Positions 34,109 through 42,871 of a DNA stretch of 64,000 bases are shown here, piece after piece. How positions within the stretch are numbered: the stretch's first letter is position 1; each line of letters starts with the position of its first letter. The notes beneath the pieces are model-generated. The model had not been told where the DNA came from. It was given only the letters and a program-made list of their open reading frames with translations, and did no database searches. Where the stretch lies: assembly GCF_004340665.1 (NCBI RefSeq), contig NZ_SLWO01000007.1, positions 199,720 to 263,719 on the forward strand, read 5' to 3'. The position numbers and the translations under genes are program-made. The DNA comes from Pedobacter psychrotolerans (GTDB taxonomy: Bacteria > Bacteroidota > Bacteroidia > Sphingobacteriales > Sphingobacteriaceae).

Positions 34109-36616
34109 ATGGCAATAGATAAGCGGAGTAATATGATCAGGGTTCGTGGAGCCAGAGAAAATAATTTAAAAGATATTAACCTGGACATTCCCCGAGATAA
34201 GCTCGTTGTATTTACTGGTGTATCTGGTTCAGGAAAATCTTCACTCGCATTTGGAACATTATATGCCGAAGCACAGCGAAGGTACCTGGAATCTGTTTCT
34301 CCATATGCCAGAAGGCTGTTTAATCAAATGAGCGTACCAGATGTGGATACCATAGATGGTCTTCCACCAGCGGTAGCCCTCCAGCAACAACGGGGTGGAA
34401 CAAGCACCAGGTCATCAGTAGGAAGTGTTACTACCCTGTCGAATCTGATGAGAATGCTTTTTTCAAGAGCTGGAGATTATCCTGAACATCAGGGAATGAT
34501 ATATGCCGAAGGTTTCTCACCCAATACGCCACAGGGTGCATGCCCTGAATGCCATGGATTAGGCAGTGTGTTTGAGATCACAGAAAGTACCATGGTACCT
34601 AATGATCAGCTAACGATCCGGGAAAGGGCAATTGCTTCATGGCCTCTGGCCTGGCAGGGCCAAAATCAAAGAGATATTCTGGTATCGATGGGTTATAATG
34701 TTGATATTCCATGGAAAGACCTTCCGAAAAAAGATCGCGAATGGATTCTTTTCACCGAGGAAACGCCAACGGTTCCGGTATATCCGGGTTTCTCACCAAA
34801 AGAAACCGCAGCAGCGATTAAAAATAAAAGAACACCCGATTATATGGGCACTTTCATAGGTGCCAAGCCTTATATCCTCAAAACCTTCTCGTCCAGCCAA
34901 TCTGAGCTGATGAAAAAAAGAGTAAGCCAGTATATGCGTAGTGCCATCTGTCCGCTTTGCGAAGGTAAGAGACTTAGAAAAGAATCACTTTCCATTAAAT
35001 TTGATGGAAAAGATATTGCTACAATCTCCAGCCTGTCTTTAGCTGAACTCGCCATAATTTTCGAAAAGCATGCAAAATCAGGAAAAGATAAAGTATCAAC
35101 AGAGAAGCAAATCGTTACCGGACGTATTTCTTCAGATATCCTTTCACGGATTAAAGTGATGCTGGAGCTTGGGCTTGGCTACCTGAGCATGGAACGTACC
35201 ACACCTACCCTTTCTCCCGGAGAGCTTCAACGCCTGAGACTCGCGACTCAGGTACATTCTAATCTATTTGGAGTCATTTATGTGCTTGATGAACCTTCAG
35301 CTGGACTTCATCCCGCAGATACCAGAGCCTTATTGGGTATTCTGGATAAATTGAAAGCGGCTGGAAATACCATATTTGTAGTGGAACACGAGCTTGAGGT
35401 GATTAAACATGCCGACTGGATTATTGATGTTGGCCCTATGGCTGGAGATCAGGGTGGCTACATTTTGTACAGTGGGCTACCTGAAGGGCTAAAAAAGGTT
35501 AAAGAATCGCAAACTTCAGCTTTCCTGTTTAATCAGGAAGTGAGAAAAATTACCAATCCACGAATACCTACAGGCTGGCTAAGCATCACAGGAGGCTCCC
35601 GTCACAACCTAAAGAATTTAAATATCGATTTTCCATTAGGCGTAATGACTTGTGTAACCGGAATATCTGGCTCGGGGAAGAGCAGTTTGGTGAGTCAGTT
35701 ACTCGTTGAATTGGTTGCTAATGGCCTTCATCAAAAACTCGAAGCTCAGCCCGAAGATATTACAGATGGGCCACAAATTAACGATACCGCCTCAATTAAA
35801 GGTAGCATAACAGCAGGGCTGGAACAGCTTTCGAGGCTTATTGTAGTAGACCAGCGCCCAATCGGACGCACGCCCAGATCAAATTTGGCCACCTATACCG
35901 GGCTTTTTGACCATGTGAGAAAACGCTTTGCTGAGGTACCGCTGGCCAAAAAGCGTAAATACGATGCTGGTAGATTTTCATTTAACGTAGCAAAAGGACG
36001 CTGTCCGCATTGCCTTGGCGAAGGTTTTGTAATGGTTGAACTACTCTTTCTTCCAAGCGTTTATACACCCTGCCCCACCTGTAAAGGCACACGGTATAAT
36101 GCAGATACACTTGAAGTAATTTATAAAGGAAAGAACATTGCCCAGGTATTGGAAATGACCGTAGAGGAAGCCTGCATTTTTTTTGATGAAGATCCGCTTA
36201 TATACCGGGCGCTTGACATTGTAAGGGAAGTTGGTTTGGGATATTTAAAGTTGGGGCAAGCCGCGACAGAGCTTTCGGGTGGAGAGGCTCAACGCATTAA
36301 ATTGGCTACCGAACTTCAAAAAGGTCAGAAAGGATCTGCCATTTATATTCTGGATGAGCCGACTACCGGATTACATCCTGCTGATGTTGAACGGTTATTG
36401 ATTCAGCTTCATAAGCTGGCTGATGCTGGAAATACTGTTGTATTGGTAGAACATGATATGCAGGTAATCGCACAAAGCGACTGGCTAATTGATGTTGGAC
36501 CAGGTGCAGGAGATGCAGGTGGAAAAATCATTTACACCGGAACTTTAGATGGCCTTGCAAAATGTAAAAACAGCAAGACTGCTCCATTTATAGCAAATTA
36601 CTTAAACGGCAAATGA
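34109..36616 (+). CDS. UvrA-like tandem ABC ATPase lacking the UvrB-binding insert
   Basis: This is a soluble double-ABC protein related to excinuclease UvrA. Both ATPase halves are intact: GVSGSGKSS (about 37-45), signature LSPGELQRLRLATQ and YVLDEPSAGLHP, then GISGSGKSS, LSGGEAQRIKLATE and YILDEPTTGLHP. Zinc modules CPECHGLG and CPHCLGEG...CPTCKGTRY are present. After NLMRMLFSRAGDYPEHQG the sequence goes straight to the zinc module, so the segment that binds UvrB in canonical UvrA appears missing, which explains 835 rather than about 940 residues. This is the UvrA2/DrrC-like class, linked in other bacteria to DNA-drug resistance. It sits beside an HxlR regulator. A role in main-line repair is unlikely. 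Confidence 0.88.
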   Translation: MAIDKRSNMIRVRGARENNLKDINLDIPRDKLVVFTGVSGSGKSSLAFGTLYAEAQRRYLESVSPYARRLFNQMSVPDVDTIDGLPPAVALQQQRGGTSTRSSVGSVTTLSNLMRMLFSRAGDYPEHQGMIYAEGFSPNTPQGACPECHGLGSVFEITESTMVPNDQLTIRERAIASWPLAWQGQNQRDILVSMGYNVDIPWKDLPKKDREWILFTEETPTVPVYPGFSPKETAAAIKNKRTPDYMGTFIGAKPYILKTFSSSQSELMKKRVSQYMRSAICPLCEGKRLRKESLSIKFDGKDIATISSLSLAELAIIFEKHAKSGKDKVSTEKQIVTGRISSDILSRIKVMLELGLGYLSMERTTPTLSPGELQRLRLATQVHSNLFGVIYVLDEPSAGLHPADTRALLGILDKLKAAGNTIFVVEHELEVIKHADWIIDVGPMAGDQGGYILYSGLPEGLKKVKESQTSAFLFNQEVRKITNPRIPTGWLSITGGSRHNLKNLNIDFPLGVMTCVTGISGSGKSSLVSQLLVELVANGLHQKLEAQPEDITDGPQINDTASIKGSITAGLEQLSRLIVVDQRPIGRTPRSNLATYTGLFDHVRKRFAEVPLAKKRKYDAGRFSFNVAKGRCPHCLGEGFVMVELLFLPSVYTPCPTCKGTRYNADTLEVIYKGKNIAQVLEMTVEEACIFFDEDPLIYRALDIVREVGLGYLKLGQAATELSGGEAQRIKLATELQKGQKGSAIYILDEPTTGLHPADVERLLIQLHKLADAGNTVVLVEHDMQVIAQSDWLIDVGPGAGDAGGKIIYTGTLDGLAKCKNSKTAPFIANYLNGK

Positions 36617-36655
36617 CACAACTGCAAAAAACCAGGCGAATCACTTCTGGCTTTT

Positions 36656-36685
36656 GTTGGCAAAGACTAAATAGTCTTTGCCAAC
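36656..36685. terminator. Perfect 14-bp hairpin between convergent genes
   Basis: GTTGGCAAAGACTA (36656-36669) pairs perfectly with TAGTCTTTGCCAAC (36672-36685). It lies between the UvrA-like gene and the convergent SulP gene. There is no U-run, but its place fits a bidirectional terminator. Confidence 0.55.
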
Positions 36686-36756
36686 AGTTAACAAGTTATC
36701 TTAATTTTAATTTCTTTGTATAGTGCAAACCTGCAGAGTAGACCACTACTAAATGC

Positions 36757-38295
36757 CTATGCTTGATCAGCTACAATTCTATAATTCGGGTCTTCATAAA
36801 TATTAACATCAATCACCTCAGATGCATTTTTTAATAGCAGAAGACAGTCTGGGCTAAGGTGTTTAAGATGAAGTTTTTTACCTGCCACATGATATCTTTC
36901 CGTAAGTTTATTAAGCGTTTCTATTGCAGACATATCCGTAACCCTGCTATCTTTAAAATCAATGATAACCGTATCAGGATCTTCTGCTATATCAAATTTT
37001 TCAAGAAAGGCCGTTACAGAACCAAAAAACAGTGGGCCATATATTTCATAATGTTTCACGCCATCTTTATCTATATATTTTCTTGCCCTGATTCTTTTAG
37101 CACTTTCCCAGGCAAATACCAAAGCTGAAATAATTACACCAATCAATACCGCCAAGGCGAGATTATGTAACCACACCGTAATTACGGCGACGAGAATACC
37201 AACAAAAATATCCTGCTTAGGCATCTTATTGATAATTCTGAAACTTACCCACTCAAAAGTCCCAACAGCAACCATAATCATTACACCTGTTAATGCAGCC
37301 ATCGGAAGCAGTCCAATTATCGGCGCACCAAATAAGATGATCAGCAAAATAGTAAGTGCTGCAACAATTCCTGATAAACGTGCCCTTGCTCCTGCTGAAA
37401 GATTCACCAACGTTTGTGCAATCATTGGGCAGCCACCCATGCCATAAAAAAATCCATTTAAAATATTGGCAATGCCTTGCGCTATAGATTCACGGTTACC
37501 ATTTCCTCTGGTTTCCGTAATTTCATCTACAAGATTGAGTGTAAGGAGCCCTTCTGTAAGTCCAACCCCTGCCATTATAGCCGCATAAGGTAAAATAATC
37601 TGAAAAGTTTCAAATGTAAATGGTATTTGAGGGATGTGAAAAGGTGGAAAACCCCCACTTACAGAAGCAATATCACTAACCGTCTTCGTATGGATTCCAA
37701 ATCCCAATACCACCAGGAATACCACAATGATGGCTACGAGTGATGGCGGAACAGCTTTCGTAACTTTAGGAAAGAAGGCTACAATGGCTATGGTTAATGC
37801 AACAAGGCCACCCATAATGAGTAAAGGCTGGCCAGTTAACCAAGTCTCTTTTCCATTGATAACAGTCTTGAATTGCTCAAGTTGTGCCATAAAAATGATC
37901 ACAGCCAAGCCATTTACAAAGCCATACATCACAGGTTGAGGTACCAGCCGAATAAACTTGCCAAGCTTAAAAATGCCAACCAAAATTTGCACCACCCCGG
38001 CCAATGCTACCGCAGCAAATACATATTCAATCCCATGGGCTTTCATTAAAGCGATTAGTACCACCACCACAGCACCTGCACCTCCGGAAATTAAACCTGG
38101 CCGACCACCTAAAACTGCAGTGACCAAACCCATAATAAATGCGGCATATAACCCAACCAATGGAGGGAAACCAGCCAAAATAGCAAATGAAAGCGATTCA
38201 GGCATCATGGTCATGGCCACGGTAATGCCTGCCAAAACTTCGGTTTTATAGTTGACTTTTTGAGAAAAATCAAAAAAACGTGTACGTAAAAACAT
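36757..38295 (-). CDS. SulP-family anion transporter
   Basis: This is an inner-membrane transporter of the SLC26/SulP family, moving sulfate or bicarbonate, often with Na+ or H+. The N-terminal part (about 1-385) has 12-14 hydrophobic segments, starting ITVAMTMMPESLSFAILAGFPPLVGLYAAF. A STAS domain (about 400-500) follows, with DPDTVIIDFKDSRVTDMSAIETL. The length (512) is typical of the shorter, BicA-like members. It follows the NhaA gene on the same strand with a 270-base gap, and an Na+-driven bicarbonate transporter beside an Na+/H+ antiporter would make sense. The substrate is not determined. Confidence 0.9.
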   Translation of the reverse strand: MFLRTRFFDFSQKVNYKTEVLAGITVAMTMMPESLSFAILAGFPPLVGLYAAFIMGLVTAVLGGRPGLISGGAGAVVVVLIALMKAHGIEYVFAAVALAGVVQILVGIFKLGKFIRLVPQPVMYGFVNGLAVIIFMAQLEQFKTVINGKETWLTGQPLLIMGGLVALTIAIVAFFPKVTKAVPPSLVAIIVVFLVVLGFGIHTKTVSDIASVSGGFPPFHIPQIPFTFETFQIILPYAAIMAGVGLTEGLLTLNLVDEITETRGNGNRESIAQGIANILNGFFYGMGGCPMIAQTLVNLSAGARARLSGIVAALTILLIILFGAPIIGLLPMAALTGVMIMVAVGTFEWVSFRIINKMPKQDIFVGILVAVITVWLHNLALAVLIGVIISALVFAWESAKRIRARKYIDKDGVKHYEIYGPLFFGSVTAFLEKFDIAEDPDTVIIDFKDSRVTDMSAIETLNKLTERYHVAGKKLHLKHLSPDCLLLLKNASEVIDVNIYEDPNYRIVADQA

Positions 38296-38565
38296 ACCAG
38301 GAAAATTTAAAGTAAAAAATAAAATATAACGGATATTTCCTCAGCAATTGAATAAGCTAAGGGAGAAAATTACACTGAAAGAATTCAGGGCTTTGTCACA
38401 GGGTTATTTAAAACTTGTTGATTTTTTCTCATTTCGATTGCAGCAAAGATACAATTATTTGCAAATCCTCTATAACTTATTTACTCCTTTAAGGAGCATA
38501 AAGCTGCATGAAGAGCTATACATAAATATGAGAAATTTAATCGATGGAAGAGTCTTTGGTTTCTT

Positions 38566-39915
38566 TTAACTGTTATCTTCAGTTAAATGATCAAGCTTGG
38601 GATCACTACCAGCTTTGCCAACCCTTTTCAAAACAATTGTCCCTAAAATGCCCGCAAAAATGGAGGCGATTAAAATTCCATATTTAGCCTGATCAATAAA
38701 AACAGGATTTTTGAAAGCAAGTCCACTGATGAAAAGCGACATCGTAAACCCAATACCCGCTAACAATGCTACGCCAGCGATGTGTTTCCAGTTCGCCCCT
38801 TCTGGCAATTTAGATAAACGAAACTTTACCATTATCCAGCAAAAAAATAAAATACCAGAAAATTTACCTATAATCAAACCAGCCGCTACACCGATTGATA
38901 CTGGATTTGCAATAGAGCTAAAGAAATCAGCACTGATGACTATCCCAGCATTAGCCAATGCAAAAAGTGGCATAATGCCAAAGGCAACCCAGGGATGGAG
39001 CGCATGTTCGATAGTCTGAAGAGGTGTTTCAGCGGCCATACTTAAAGTTTTTACTTTTTGGATGGTCTTGTTTTGGTCAGGTGTAATCAGTTTTCCTCTT
39101 TCGGGTATATCAGCTTCAAAATCATAAGAAAGCTTTCGCAGATTGCTGGAGTAAATCTGTTCATCAATTCTGGTTACGGCAGGTATAGTAAAAGCGACCA
39201 AAACTCCGGCAATGGTTGCGTGAACGCCAGAAAGCAAAAACCCAATCCAAACGCAAATACCCAGAATAAGATAAAATATCGCACTTCTGATTCCAATTCG
39301 GTTTCCCACCATTAATAAGATCAAAAACCCTGCTCCAATTGCCAAAGGCACAAAGTTAATCTGGTCGGTATAAAAGAAGGCAATAACCAACACCGCACCA
39401 AGATCATCTGCTACAGCAAGAGCAGAAAGAAAAATCTTTAAAGAAACGGGTATACGCTTACTTGCCATAGAGAGCAAGGCCAGTGCAAATGCAATATCAG
39501 TCGCCATCGGAATTCCCCAACCTTGCCCTGCATCAGTTCCGCTATTGATGAAAAAATAAATAGCTGCCGGAACAAGCATACCTCCCAAAGCTGCTGTCAT
39601 GGGCAGAGAGGCCTTTTGAAGTGATGAAAGCTCTCCTTCCATAAACTCCCGCTTGAGTTCAAGACCAATTACAAAGAAAAATATAGCCATCAGGCCATCA
39701 TTGATCCATATATGGAGTGGATGGCTGAGCAAGAACTTATCAAACCCTACAGAAAAATTAATATGCCACAAGTGTTCATAGAATTCATGGAATGGTGAAT
39801 TCGCCCAGGCGATCGCAACAATCACGCTTATCAACAGGACTATTCCACTGGTATATTCCAGATGAATAAAGTGGCTCACAGGTGCCATGATTTTTTCTAT
39901 AGTTGTTTTCTCCAT
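38566..39915 (-). CDS. nhaA: Na+/H+ antiporter NhaA
   Basis: NhaA exports Na+ in exchange for H+ at alkaline pH. The paired aspartates of the ion site are visible in ALAVADDLGAVLVIAFFY (about residues 160-177). About 12 hydrophobic segments occur. The protein is 449 residues from the ATG at 39915; a TTG at 39927 is a weaker start. It is longer than the E. coli protein (388) because of an insertion of about 60 residues (DFEADIPERGKLITPDQNKT...) between helices, which is common in Bacteroidota homologues. It lies downstream of ACR3 on the same strand but with its own gap, so co-transcription with the ars genes is uncertain. Confidence 0.92.
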   Translation of the reverse strand: MEKTTIEKIMAPVSHFIHLEYTSGIVLLISVIVAIAWANSPFHEFYEHLWHINFSVGFDKFLLSHPLHIWINDGLMAIFFFVIGLELKREFMEGELSSLQKASLPMTAALGGMLVPAAIYFFINSGTDAGQGWGIPMATDIAFALALLSMASKRIPVSLKIFLSALAVADDLGAVLVIAFFYTDQINFVPLAIGAGFLILLMVGNRIGIRSAIFYLILGICVWIGFLLSGVHATIAGVLVAFTIPAVTRIDEQIYSSNLRKLSYDFEADIPERGKLITPDQNKTIQKVKTLSMAAETPLQTIEHALHPWVAFGIMPLFALANAGIVISADFFSSIANPVSIGVAAGLIIGKFSGILFFCWIMVKFRLSKLPEGANWKHIAGVALLAGIGFTMSLFISGLAFKNPVFIDQAKYGILIASIFAGILGTIVLKRVGKAGSDPKLDHLTEDNS

Positions 39916-40009
39916 CTTATTCTGCAAAATTTCAAATATACATTTTTAAAACCAACCTGATTTTTTCATCACACAAATATGGTTTATACGAAGAATTGCT
40001 ATCCAAATA

Positions 40010-41086
40010 TCAAGTAGCTGAGCTTAAGCCGAAGTATTTCTTCCTGAAATAAAAGGCAAGATTTACCAATGCAATTAAGGCCGGAACTTCTACCAATGGA
40101 CCAATCACTCCTGCAAAAGCCTGACCAGAATTTATTCCAAATACACCAATGGCTACCGCAATAGCCAGCTCAAAGTTATTGCCGGTTGCGGTAAATGCAA
40201 TAGCCGCACTTTTTGAATAATCAGCGCCAAAATAACGCCCAGCAAAAAAGCTCATTACAAACATGATCGAAAAATAGATGATCAGCGGTATGGCAATTCG
40301 AACAACATCCATCGGAATCTGAACAATGAGTTCTCCTTTCAAACTAAACATCACTACAATGGTAAACAACAGTGCTATTAATGTAATTGGAGAAATTAAC
40401 GGGATGAACTTCGTATTGAACCACTCCTCCCCTTTAACCCGAATTAGAATGATGCGACTGATTAATCCCATCGCGAAAGGAATGCCAAGGTAGATGCCGA
40501 CACTCTTCGCAATCTGACTAATGGAAATGTTAACTTCAAGTCCCTTATATCCAAACACCGGCGGAAGAACAGTAATAAATATATAGGCAAATACACTGTA
40601 TAATAATACCTGGAAAATACTGTTCAAGGCAATTAAACCAGCCGCATATTCACGGTTTCCTTCAGCAAGTTCATTCCACACCACCACCATGGCAATACAG
40701 CGGGCAAGTCCAATTAGGATAAGACCAACCATGTATTCAGGATAATCATGTAAAAAAGTAATGGCCAGAAAGAACATTAAAAATGGACCAACAACCCAGT
40801 TCAATACTAAAGAAGTGGTTAACACTTTAGTATCCTTAAAAACCTGTCCGAGATTCTCATACTTCACTTTAGCCAATGGCGGGTACATCATTAAAATCAA
40901 TCCTATGGCAAGTGGTATATTGGTCGTGCCATTAGAGAATGAATTGATCAATACAGCCGATGATGGGAATAAAGATCCTACCCCAACGCCTATAGCCATG
41001 GCCAGGAAAATCCAAAGGGTTAAATACCGGTCTAGAAAACTTAATTTTTTTCGTTCCGATGCAGGTGCGCAGCTATTAGCAGACAT
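40010..41086 (-). CDS. acr3: ACR3-family arsenite efflux transporter
   Basis: This is an inner-membrane arsenite exporter of the bile/arsenite/riboflavin transporter superfamily. The 358 residues hold about ten hydrophobic helices. The segment GLARCIAMVVVWNELAEGN contains the conserved cysteine (about residue 129) essential in characterised ACR3 proteins, and FTATGNNFELAIAVAIGVFG with the conserved Glu is also present. It is the last gene of the arsenic operon, 49 bases after arsC. It exports the arsenite made by ArsC. Control is likely by the ArsR encoded upstream. Confidence 0.95.
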   Translation of the reverse strand: MSANSCAPASERKKLSFLDRYLTLWIFLAMAIGVGVGSLFPSSAVLINSFSNGTTNIPLAIGLILMMYPPLAKVKYENLGQVFKDTKVLTTSLVLNWVVGPFLMFFLAITFLHDYPEYMVGLILIGLARCIAMVVVWNELAEGNREYAAGLIALNSIFQVLLYSVFAYIFITVLPPVFGYKGLEVNISISQIAKSVGIYLGIPFAMGLISRIILIRVKGEEWFNTKFIPLISPITLIALLFTIVVMFSLKGELIVQIPMDVVRIAIPLIIYFSIMFVMSFFAGRYFGADYSKSAAIAFTATGNNFELAIAVAIGVFGINSGQAFAGVIGPLVEVPALIALVNLAFYFRKKYFGLSSAT

Positions 41087-41114
41087 GTAAATTTATTTTA
41101 TTCAAGTAGAAGTT

Positions 41115-41142
41115 GTATTGCGATCGAAAACCGTATTACGAT
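41115..41142 (-). promoter_or_regulatory. Repeated ATTGCGAT-like sequence before acr3
   Basis: GTATTGCGAT (41115-41124) and GTATTACGAT (41133-41142) form a direct repeat 18 bases apart in the arsC-acr3 gap and arsC end. They match the ATTGCRAT core seen before arsR and the DUF6428 gene. This is a possible secondary ArsR site; short AT-rich matches can be chance. Confidence 0.35.
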
Positions 41143-41555
41143 TTAAGATATTGCTGCGTAAAAGCCTGAGTATAACCTTTGATTATGTTCCTTACACGCT
41201 CAAATTCCGCATCAATTTCTGATTCCGTTCCAGTAGCTTTAGCAGGATCAGGAAAATTCTGATGCAGTTTTAATGCTTTGCTTGGAAAATAAGGGCAACT
41301 TTCCTTTGCGTGATCACATACCGTGATGATGTAATCAAATTCAATATCCACGTATTCATTGATGTGATTGGAAGTATGTCCGGAAATATCAATACCATCT
41401 GACTTCATGGTTTGGATTGCCTTCGGATTTACCCCATGGGTTTCAATTCCGGCACTATAAATATCCGCAACATCACCTGCGAAATTTCTTAAATAGCCCT
41501 CAGCAATCTGGCTTCTACAACTGTTGCCCGTACAGAGCACTAAAATTTTTTTCAT
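41136..41555 (-). CDS. arsC: Arsenate reductase, LMW-phosphatase type
   Basis: ArsC reduces arsenate to arsenite, which ACR3 then exports. It is of the low-molecular-weight protein tyrosine phosphatase type: the P-loop CTGNSCRSQIAEGYL (C8-x5-R14) opens the protein. The thioredoxin-type relay cysteine region VCDHAKESCPYFP (about 80-92) contains the two further cysteines. The length (139) is standard. It lies just upstream of acr3, and is separated from the DUF6428 gene by a 452-base repeat-filled gap that splits the operon. Confidence 0.95.
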   Translation of the reverse strand: MKKILVLCTGNSCRSQIAEGYLRNFAGDVADIYSAGIETHGVNPKAIQTMKSDGIDISGHTSNHINEYVDIEFDYIITVCDHAKESCPYFPSKALKLHQNFPDPAKATGTESEIDAEFERVRNIIKGYTQAFTQQYLKS

Positions 41556-41667
41556 GGATTTTTACTTTATGTGAGTTCACCCAGTGATTACACATTTGGA
41601 GAACTGGTTTAGATTTAATTTTAAGGAAAGTATTAACCTAAATTCGATTAATAACATGCCTTACAGT

Positions 41668-41949
41668 TTACATTATAAACCTATGAGTGGAACTCCCCTC
41701 TTAATATAGGAGAAGCGGGGTGGTTAACCATTCAATAGCAGTCTTCAATTGACAAATTATATTACATTATACACCTATGAGGGAAACTCCCCTCCTAATT
41801 TAACAGGGCAGGGTTGGTTAACCATTCAAAAGCAGTTTTAAATTGACTAATTATATTACATTATACAGCTATGAGGGAAACTCCCCTCCTAATTTAGGAG
41901 GGGCGGGGGTGGTTAACCATTCAAAAGCAGTTTTCAATTGACAAATTAT
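41668..41949. repeat. Three 94-bp tandem repeats inside the arsenic operon
   Basis: Units start at 41668, 41762 and 41856, so the period is exactly 94 bases. Each runs TTACATTATA...CTATGAG..GAAACTCCCCTCC...GGGGTGGTTAACCATTCAA...CAATTGACAAATTATA. Copy 3 contains a clean hairpin CCCCTCCTAATTTAGGAGGGG; copies 1 and 2 are worn there. It fills the gap between arsC and the DUF6428 gene. No open frame is maintained, and it is not a CRISPR, because the repeats are contiguous and contain no spacers. Confidence 0.9.
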
Positions 41950-41958
41950 AATCTTCCG

Positions 41959-42006
41959 CGCAGACCGGGTGTGTTAAAATCAATTAATAATGATCAAATT
42001 CAGGTT
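41959..42006. repeat. Dispersed repeat (GGTCGCAGACC family), truncated copy
   Basis: CGCAGACCGGGTGTGTTAAA and the following ATCAAT...AATAATGATCAAATTCAGGT match the repeats at 55361 and 60665. The copy stops where the DUF6428 gene ends (42008). Confidence 0.75.
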
Positions 42007-42007
42007 A

Positions 42008-42478
42008 TTAACAGCAGCCACCACCAGGAGTACATGAATTTGCAGGGCCGGCAAGATTAACCAATCCAGCCTTTTTTGAAGGTTCAGGTATACCACATTT
42101 ATCCATGGCCAAACAAGCTGTTTTTTTAGCCATCAAGATGAAATTGGTACCATCAAAAGCTAAATCATATTTACCAATAGTTTCTGCCTGGTATTCCACC
42201 TCAATTTCTGAATCTTCCATTCCCAATACTTTTTCCGATAGACCTATAATGTCAAGTAATTTTTTAGGTTTTAACCTGTGTTCGAAATCATCTGCATCCC
42301 ATAATTGGAAGTTGGCAACTTTTTCATGGCGAACAGTTCCTCCGCAGTCGATAAAATTTTTAGTGATTACCCCTATCTCCGTCACATGAAAATGTTCTGG
42401 AACCATCGCTCCATTTTCCAACTGAAAATTAACACCGTCTACTTGCCCAAGAATGTCTTTTATTTCTGATAGTTTCAT
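42008..42478 (-). CDS. DUF6428-like arsenic-cluster protein
   Basis: This is a 156-residue soluble protein of a family commonly found in arsenic-resistance clusters of Bacteroidota and annotated as DUF6428. It has no recognised enzyme motif. Notable features are PEHFHVTEIGVITKNFIDCGG near residue 30 (two His and a Cys that could bind metal), cysteines at KKTACLAMDKCG, and a C-terminus ending NSCTPGGGCC. The Cys-rich tail suggests arsenite or other metal binding, perhaps as a chaperone or sensor. It lies 63 bases after arsR and in the same orientation. Function is not known. Confidence 0.75.
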   Translation of the reverse strand: MKLSEIKDILGQVDGVNFQLENGAMVPEHFHVTEIGVITKNFIDCGGTVRHEKVANFQLWDADDFEHRLKPKKLLDIIGLSEKVLGMEDSEIEVEYQAETIGKYDLAFDGTNFILMAKKTACLAMDKCGIPEPSKKAGLVNLAGPANSCTPGGGCC

Positions 42479-42500
42479 AATGCGTGTATTTATATTTTAT

Positions 42501-42512
42501 AATATTGCAATT
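42501..42512. promoter_or_regulatory. ArsR-box-like site before the DUF6428 gene
   Basis: AATATTGCAATT lies in the 63-base gap between arsR and the DUF6428 gene. The same core AATATTGCRAT occurs at 42880-42890 before arsR. It is a candidate internal ArsR site. Confidence 0.35.
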
Positions 42513-42541
42513 TAACGATTGATTTGGTTTTAAAAAAAAGC

Positions 42542-42871
42542 TTAGCAACAAGATACTTCGCCTTTGTAAGATTCAAAAAAGATACCCAATTGATCCTTCA
42601 ATAACTTCCATGTTACTGGATTAATACAATAGCAGATACTTACTCCTTCAACAGTACCTTGAATAATTCCGGCAAGCTTTAATTCTTTCAAATGTTGAGA
42701 TATAGTAGGTTGCGCAAGTCCTAATTCCTCCACTAAATCGCCACATATACAGGTATTGGATGCCAAAATTCTTTGCAAAATTGCGATCCGTGCAGGGTGA
42801 GCCATCGCTTTGAGCAAAGTTGACAATCTGTTTTGCTCTTCGGTAAATATTTCAGATTTTGTAAGTCCCAT
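42542..42871 (-). CDS. arsR: ArsR/SmtB-family arsenite-responsive repressor
   Basis: This is a small winged-helix repressor that releases DNA upon arsenite binding. The metal site CICGDLVEELG (about residues 41-51) with two cysteines in the alpha3 helix, followed by the recognition helix AQPTISQHLKELKLAG, is the classic ArsR layout. The C-terminus ends VSCC, which may add ligands. The ATG at 42871 (MGLTKSEIF) is used; the longer TTG start at 42886 lies in the probable operator. It is the first gene of the operon arsR-DUF6428-arsC-acr3. An AATATTGCGAT box lies 8-19 bases upstream, fitting autoregulation. Confidence 0.93.
   Translation of the reverse strand: MGLTKSEIFTEEQNRLSTLLKAMAHPARIAILQRILASNTCICGDLVEELGLAQPTISQHLKELKLAGIIQGTVEGVSICYCINPVTWKLLKDQLGIFFESYKGEVSCC

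Noticed and set aside
38348..38569. 73-codon open frame on the plus strand between the SulP and NhaA genes
   Set aside because: It ends over the nhaA 3' end, has no recognisable domain or promoter, and its composition is like the surrounding AT-rich gap.
41668..41949. Possible CRISPR array
   Set aside because: The 94-bp units are directly adjacent with no unique spacers and there are no cas genes in the window.
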